Below are positions 59,290 to 64,000 of a stretch of DNA of 64,000 bases, one piece after another. Origin of the DNA: Pantoea eucrina (GTDB lineage Bacteria > Pseudomonadota > Gammaproteobacteria > Enterobacterales > Enterobacteriaceae); assembly GCF_002095385.1 (NCBI RefSeq), contig NZ_MIPP01000013.1:17125-81124 (forward strand), in the 5' to 3' direction. The position numbers were made by a program, and so were the translations under genes. The notes below the pieces were generated by a model. It was not told the origin of the DNA, did no database searches, and saw only the letters and a program-made list of their open reading frames with translations. The stretch's first letter is position 1. The number at the start of each line of letters is the position of its first letter.

Positions 59290-59526
59290 ATGAGCGATAT
59301 CGAACAACGCGTTAAGAAAATCGTAGCTGAGCAGCTGGGCGTTAAAGAAGACGAAGTGGTTAACACTGCTTCTTTCGTTGAAGACCTGGGTGCAGATTCT
59401 CTTGACACCGTTGAGCTGGTAATGGCTCTGGAAGAAGAGTTTGATACTGAAATTCCAGACGAAGAAGCTGAGAAAATCACTACCGTTCAGGCAGCGATCG
59501 ATTACGTCACTAGCCATCAAGGCTAA
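59290..59526 (+). CDS. acpP: Acyl carrier protein
   Basis: 78-residue acidic carrier. Phosphopantetheine attaches to S37 in [21 protein letters not shown] precedes the ATG. Codon choice is highly biased, as usual for this abundant protein. Confidence 0.99.
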   Translation: MSDIEQRVKKIVAEQLGVKEDEVVNTASFVEDLGADSLDTVELVMALEEEFDTEIPDEEAEKITTVQAAIDYVTSHQG

Positions 59527-59535
59527 TGAATATCT

Positions 59536-59565
59536 TCAGGCGGTCATATGACCGCCTGAGTTTTA
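59536..59565 (+). terminator. Terminator of acpP
   Basis: CAGGCGGTCAT-ATGACCGCCTG, a perfect 22-base palindrome (59537-59558) then AGTTTTATGTTT. T run is moderate, so readthrough to fabF is likely. Confidence 0.7.
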
Positions 59566-59610
59566 TGTTTGCCCCACATAGCGTTATTTTTCCCTCCCTG
59601 GAGGACGAAC

Positions 59611-60852
59611 GTGTCTAAGCGTCGTGTAGTTGTGACCGGTCTTGGCATGTTGTCTCCTGTCGGCAATACCGTAGAGTCTACCTGGAGTGCTCTCCTTGCC
59701 GGTCAGAGCGGCATTACCCTGATCGACCATTTTGATGCCAGTGCTTATGCAACGCGTTTTGCGGGCCTGGTGAAAGATTTTAATTGTGATGAGTACATCT
59801 CGCGGAAAGATCAGCGCAAGATGGACGATTTCATCCAGTATGGTATCGCGGCTGGCATTCAGGCTATGGCGGACTCCGGTCTGGTCGTAACTGATGAGAA
59901 TGCCGGACGTATCGGCGCGGCTATTGGTTCAGGTATTGGCGGACTGGGTCTGATCGAAGAGAACCACAGCTCGCTGGTTAAAGGCGGCCCGCGCAAAATC
60001 AGCCCGTTCTTCGTACCTTCTACCATTGTTAATATGGTCGCCGGTCATCTCACTATTATGTATGGCCTGAAAGGCCCGAGTATTTCGATTGCAACGGCCT
60101 GCACCTCAGGCGTACATAACATCGGCCACGCTGCACGTATCATTGCTTACGATGATGCTGATGTGATGCTGGCGGGTGGCGCAGAGAAAGCCAGTACGCC
60201 TCTGGGTGTTGGCGGCTTTGGCGCGGCGCGTGCGCTCTCAACACGAAACGACAATCCGCAGGCGGCCAGCCGTCCGTGGGATAAAGATCGTGACGGGTTT
60301 GTACTGGGTGACGGCGCCGGTATTGTGGTTCTGGAAGAGTATGAGCACGCCAAAAAGCGCGGTGCGAAAATCTATGCTGAAATCGTTGGTTTTGGCATGA
60401 GCAGCGATGCTTACCACATGACGTCACCGCCGGAAGATGGCTCAGGCGCCGCTGCAGCGATGGTCAACGCGCTGCGTGATGCCCGACTCGACCCGGCTCA
60501 GATCGGCTATGTTAACGCGCACGGCACCTCTACGCCAGCCGGTGATAAAGCTGAAGCGCAGGCGGTGAAATCCGTATTTGGCGCGTCAGCGCACAGCGTT
60601 ATGGTCAGCTCGACCAAATCGATGACGGGTCACCTGCTGGGTGCTGCCGGTGCCGTAGAAGCGATCTATTCGGTTCTGGCGCTGCGCGACCAGATTGTAC
60701 CGCCAACCATCAATCTGGATAATCCGGATGAGGGTTGCGATCTGGACTTTGTGCCGCATACGGCGCGTCAGGTTAGCGGTCTGGAGTATACACTATGTAA
60801 CTCCTTTGGATTTGGCGGCACCAACGGCTCGCTGATCTTCCGCAAGGTATAA
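59611..60852 (+). CDS. fabF: Beta-ketoacyl-ACP synthase II
   Basis: Elongating condensing enzyme, needed for cis-vaccenate at low temperature. Active Cys in [14 protein letters not shown] (about 164), His in [11 protein letters not shown] and [14 protein letters not shown] start at 59611 with GGAGGA upstream gives 413 residues as in E. coli; the frame is open further 5'. Confidence 0.98.
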   Translation: MSKRRVVVTGLGMLSPVGNTVESTWSALLAGQSGITLIDHFDASAYATRFAGLVKDFNCDEYISRKDQRKMDDFIQYGIAAGIQAMADSGLVVTDENAGRIGAAIGSGIGGLGLIEENHSSLVKGGPRKISPFFVPSTIVNMVAGHLTIMYGLKGPSISIATACTSGVHNIGHAARIIAYDDADVMLAGGAEKASTPLGVGGFGAARALSTRNDNPQAASRPWDKDRDGFVLGDGAGIVVLEEYEHAKKRGAKIYAEIVGFGMSSDAYHMTSPPEDGSGAAAAMVNALRDARLDPAQIGYVNAHGTSTPAGDKAEAQAVKSVFGASAHSVMVSSTKSMTGHLLGAAGAVEAIYSVLALRDQIVPPTINLDNPDEGCDLDFVPHTARQVSGLEYTLCNSFGFGGTNGSLIFRKV

Positions 60853-60871
60853 TCGCTATTCTGCCGAACAG

Positions 60872-60896
60872 AGGCCCGCAATGCGGGCCTTTTTTC
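60872..60896 (+). terminator. Terminator of fabF
   Basis: AGGCCCGCA-TGCGGGCCT followed by a T run, 20 bases after the fabF stop. Confidence 0.88.
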
Positions 60897-60967
60897 TGAT
60901 CTGCTCTTCAGCACAACTGTCCGGGCAGGTGAGATCATTTCAGGGCTGACTGCCTGAGGAGCGCGCG

Positions 60968-61780
60968 GTGTGGATTAACGGTATCCCGCAAACAATGCTG
61001 CCGGCCAGCGATCGAGCTGTCCAGTTTGGCGACGGCTGTTTCACCACGGCCGCCGTGCGTAACGGCAGCGTCGTGATGGCTGAGGCGCATCTGCAGCGCC
61101 TGGAGCAGGGGTGCAGGCAGCTTCTGCTGCCGCTGCCCGACCTGACGCTGCTGGCAGATGAAATGCGTTGCATTGCGCAGGGTCACGACCGGGCAGTGAT
61201 GAAGATCATCCTGACGCCGGGAGCTGGCGGACGCGGCTACAGCCGGCGCGGCTGTCAGGACCCGGTGCGCATCCTCTCGCTCTCCCCCTGGCCGCACCAT
61301 TACGCCGCGCTGCAGCAGCAGGGGGTGAGGCTGATTACCAGCCCGGTGCCGCTGGCGCGCAATCCGCTGCTGGCGGGCATCAAACATCTCAACCGGCTGG
61401 AGCAGGTGATGATTCGCCACCACCTTGATGAGACGGATGCTGATGAGGCGCTGGTACTGGACACCGCGGGATGCGTGGTAGAATGCTGCGCTGCCAATCT
61501 CTTCTGGCGCCGCGGCAACCAGATTTTTACGCCTCACCTTGGCCAGGCGGGCGTAAACGGCATTATGCGACGTTTTCTGATGGCGCAGCTGGCGGCCAGC
61601 GGCCAGGCTTGTCAGGAAATCAGCGCGCCGCGCGAAAGCGTACTTGGCGCTGATGAAGTCGTGATCTGTAATGCACTGATGCCGGTGCTGCCGGTGCGGC
61701 AAATCGATAACATTATTTTCAGTGAACGCACGTTGTACCAGCAACTTTTTACCTGTTGCCAGAAAATGGACGTAACATGA
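60968..61780 (+). CDS. pabC: Aminodeoxychorismate lyase
   Basis: PLP enzyme that releases p-aminobenzoate for folate. GTG start, [20 protein letters not shown] with FGDGCFTT, the PLP Lys in [13 protein letters not shown], and D-x-AG-C near [11 protein letters not shown]. 270 residues. Its stop overlaps the mltG start. Confidence 0.96.
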   Translation: MWINGIPQTMLPASDRAVQFGDGCFTTAAVRNGSVVMAEAHLQRLEQGCRQLLLPLPDLTLLADEMRCIAQGHDRAVMKIILTPGAGGRGYSRRGCQDPVRILSLSPWPHHYAALQQQGVRLITSPVPLARNPLLAGIKHLNRLEQVMIRHHLDETDADEALVLDTAGCVVECCAANLFWRRGNQIFTPHLGQAGVNGIMRRFLMAQLAASGQACQEISAPRESVLGADEVVICNALMPVLPVRQIDNIIFSERTLYQQLFTCCQKMDVT

Positions 61781-62796
61781 GTCGAATCAAAAAAATTATT
61801 GCGGGCGCGGCAGTTATCGCTGCCGCCGCTGCCGCGTTTAGCTACTGGCAGACAGAGCGCCTGGCAGATACGCCGCTGACCATTCACCAGGAAACGCTCT
61901 ATACGCTGCCGGCGGGTAGCGGACGCGTTGTGCTGGAAGCGCAGCTGGAGAGTCAGCATATTATTCCGCACACTATCTGGTTTGGGCCGTTGCTCAGGCT
62001 GCAGCCGGAGCTGGCGGAGTTTAAAGCGGGTACCTACCGGCTGGAACAGGGCATGACCGTACGTCAGCTGCTGCAGCTGCTGGCCAGCGGTAAAGAGGCG
62101 CAGTTTCCGCTTCGTTTTATCGAGGGCTCACGCCTCAGCGAGTGGCTGAGCGAGCTGCGCAAAGCGCCTTATCTGAAGCATACGCTGCCGGACGACAGCT
62201 TTGCCAGCGTAGCGGCGGCGCTGAAGCTGGACGCGGCACAGCTTGAAGGCAGCTTCTATCCCGACACCTATCTCTATACTGCCAATACTACGGACGTGGC
62301 GGTGCTGACGCGGGCGCATATCCGCATGAACAAGCTGGTCGATGAGGTCTGGCAGACGCGCATGGCGAATCTGCCCTACAAAGCGCCGCGGGATCTGGTG
62401 ACGATGGCGTCAATCATCGAGAAAGAGACCGGCGTAAGCGAGGAGCGCGCGCGGGTAGCGTCAGTATTTATTAATCGTCTGCGGACCGGAATGAAGCTCC
62501 AGACCGATCCCACCGTTATCTACGGGATGGGTGAGCGCTATAACGGCACGCTGACGCGCAGCGATCTCGACACGCCGACCGCCTATAATACCTACAGCAT
62601 CAGCGGCCTGCCGCCGGGACCGATTGCGATGCCCGGACGCGCCTCGCTGGAAGCCGCTGCGCATCCGGAAAAGAGCAGCTATCTCTATTTTGTTGCGGAT
62701 GGCAAAGGCGGGCATACCTTTACCACCAACCTTGCCAGCCATAACCGGGCGGTACAGGCTTATCGTCAGGCGCTGAAGGAAAAAAATGAAGAGTAA
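61777..62796 (+). CDS. mltG: Endolytic murein transglycosylase MltG
   Basis: Membrane-anchored lytic transglycosylase that helps set glycan strand length. N-terminal helix (about 5-21), then the YceG domain with catalytic Glu in [31 protein letters not shown] and [11 protein letters not shown]. 339 residues. Start inside the pabC stop (ATGA); it overlaps tmk by 11 bases. Confidence 0.96.
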   Translation: MSRIKKIIAGAAVIAAAAAAFSYWQTERLADTPLTIHQETLYTLPAGSGRVVLEAQLESQHIIPHTIWFGPLLRLQPELAEFKAGTYRLEQGMTVRQLLQLLASGKEAQFPLRFIEGSRLSEWLSELRKAPYLKHTLPDDSFASVAAALKLDAAQLEGSFYPDTYLYTANTTDVAVLTRAHIRMNKLVDEVWQTRMANLPYKAPRDLVTMASIIEKETGVSEERARVASVFINRLRTGMKLQTDPTVIYGMGERYNGTLTRSDLDTPTAYNTYSISGLPPGPIAMPGRASLEAAAHPEKSSYLYFVADGKGGHTFTTNLASHNRAVQAYRQALKEKNEE

Positions 62797-63421
62797 GTTT
62801 ATTGTCATTGAGGGGCTGGAAGGCGCCGGCAAAACCACCGCGCGCGAGGCGGTGGTGGAAGTTTTGCAGCAGCACGGTATCCACGACATTGTCTTTACCC
62901 GTGAGCCGGGCGGCACACCGCTGGCGGAACAGCTGCGGGTGCTGGTAAAGCAGGGTATTGAAGGTGAACAGGTTACCGACAAAGCGGAGCTGCTGATGCT
63001 TTACGCCGCCCGGGTGCAGCTGGTGGAGAACGTGATCAAACCGGCGCTGGCGCGCGGCGCGTGGGTGGTGGGCGATCGTCACGATCTCTCTTCGCAGGCG
63101 TATCAGGGCGGTGGCCGTGAAATGGATGCCGCGCTGATGACCACGCTGCGCGATGCGGTGCTGGGCGATTTTCGCCCCGACCTCACGCTTTATCTCGATG
63201 TGACGCCGGAAATCGGATTGCAGCGCGCCCGTGCGCGCGGCGCGCTGGACCGCATTGAGCAGGAGTCGCTGCGCTTTTTCGAGCGGACCCGCGCGCGCTA
63301 CCTTGCGCTGGCGCAGGCGGACGCCAGCATCGTCACTGTTGATGCAACGCAGGCTATCGATGAGGTGACAACGTCACTTAAAGCGGCCCTGCATCGCTGG
63401 CTGGCCGGGCAGCGCCCATGA
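62786..63421 (+). CDS. tmk: Thymidylate kinase
   Basis: Phosphorylates dTMP to dTDP. P loop GLEGAGKTT (10-18), [29 protein letters not shown] and the lid [14 protein letters not shown]. 211 residues. Its stop overlaps the holB start (ATGA). Confidence 0.98.
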   Translation: MKSKFIVIEGLEGAGKTTAREAVVEVLQQHGIHDIVFTREPGGTPLAEQLRVLVKQGIEGEQVTDKAELLMLYAARVQLVENVIKPALARGAWVVGDRHDLSSQAYQGGGREMDAALMTTLRDAVLGDFRPDLTLYLDVTPEIGLQRARARGALDRIEQESLRFFERTRARYLALAQADASIVTVDATQAIDEVTTSLKAALHRWLAGQRP

Positions 63422-64000
63422 ACTGGTATCCGTGGCTGAACCAGCCCTACCGGCAGATTATTGCCCGTCACCAGGAGGGCGCAGCGCATCATGCGCTGCT
63501 GCTGCAGGCAGCTGAAGGTATGGGGGATGACGCGCTGGTGTGGGGCGTTAGCCGCTGGCTGATGTGTCAGCGGCGGGAAGGCGCTAAAAGCTGCGGCACG
63601 TGCCACGGCTGTGAACTGATGCAGGCGCATACGCATCCGGACTGGTATCGGCTGGAAGCAGAAAAAGGAAAGGCGTCGCTGGGCGTGGATGCTGTGCGCG
63701 ACGTTACGGAAAAGCTCTATCATTTTGCGCAGCAGGGCGGTGCGAAAGTGGTCTGGCTGCCGGACGCCGCGCAGCTGACGGAAGCGGCTGCCAATGCGCT
63801 GCTGAAAACGCTGGAGGAGCCACCCGCAAACTGCTGGTTCTTTCTCAGCGTGCGTGAGTCCTCCCGGTTGCTGGCTACGCTGCGCAGCCGCTGTCTCAGC
63901 TGGCCGCTAATTCCGCCGGAGGAGTCGCAGAGCCTCGCCTGGCTGGGCCGTGAAGTAACACAGCCAGAAGCGGCGCTGCGCGCTGCGCTGCGTCTGAGCG
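63418..64000 (+). CDS. holB: DNA polymerase III subunit delta' (3' truncated by window)
   Basis: Clamp-loader subunit delta'. Starts [20 protein letters not shown]; Zn ligands in [16 protein letters not shown] and the sensor-type SRCLSW are visible. About 194 codons lie inside the window and the frame is open to the edge. Confidence 0.96.
   Translation, partial: MNWYPWLNQPYRQIIARHQEGAAHHALLLQAAEGMGDDALVWGVSRWLMCQRREGAKSCGTCHGCELMQAHTHPDWYRLEAEKGKASLGVDAVRDVTEKLYHFAQQGGAKVVWLPDAAQLTEAAANALLKTLEEPPANCWFFLSVRESSRLLATLRSRCLSWPLIPPEESQSLAWLGREVTQPEAALRAALRLS

Overview
The window is a stretch of chromosome from an enterobacterial gammaproteobacterium. Nearly every conserved gene is close to its Escherichia coli counterpart and follows the same local gene order. 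The small lineage-specific insertions, the gene content and the sequence divergence suggest the Erwiniaceae (Pantoea/Erwinia-like), but I cannot fix the genus from sequence alone.

Layout. 1-4080: yecF (partial), uvrY-uvrC-pgsA, then the tRNA operon Gly-Cys-Leu. 4080-7600: an accessory locus with a large protein of unknown function that looks like a toxin or effector. It has a cholera/pertussis-type ADP-ribosyltransferase signature and a possible Cys/His deamidase-like domain. A 56-residue lipoprotein follows. 7741-9500: a SulP anion transporter behind a structured leader. 9600-14750: a MarR-controlled tripartite efflux operon (MFS pump, membrane fusion protein, frameshifted outer-membrane factor) and two one-helix small proteins. 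14734-15875: a frameshifted GH1-like glycosidase. 16024-23350: clsC, opgC, opgGH and yceK (cardiolipin and osmoregulated periplasmic glucan synthesis). 23350-37352: msyB, lpxL, trhO, yceI-yceJ, solA, bssS, dinI, pyrC, yceB, grxB, rimJ, yceH, mviM and murJ, the E. coli order without mdtG and mdtH. 37400-48941: the flagellar flgNMA and flgBCDEFGHIJKL clusters with sigma-28 promoters. 49102-54568: rne, rluC, yceF. 54709-64000: the yceD-rpmF-plsX-fabHDG-acpP-fabF-pabC-mltG-tmk-holB lipid, cofactor and replication cluster, truncated in holB at the window edge.

The conserved part is housekeeping: membrane lipid and lipid A synthesis, envelope glucans, the flagellar rod, hook and basal body, RNA decay and fatty-acid synthesis. 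Two divergently regulated flagellar operons face each other, FlgM and FlgN acting as regulator and chaperone of the late proteins FlgK and FlgL.

A cross-cutting observation is that five otherwise well conserved genes (outer-membrane factor, GH1-like gene, flgE, rluC, plsX) each carry exactly one apparent single-base deletion in a short run of G or C, and the large accessory gene probably has one in a run of A. Assembly or base-calling error is the simplest explanation, so these genes may be intact in the organism.

The most novel items are the accessory toxin-like gene at 4471-7292 and the SulP leader at 9241-9494, which has a terminator hairpin overlapped by a short Cys-rich reading frame.
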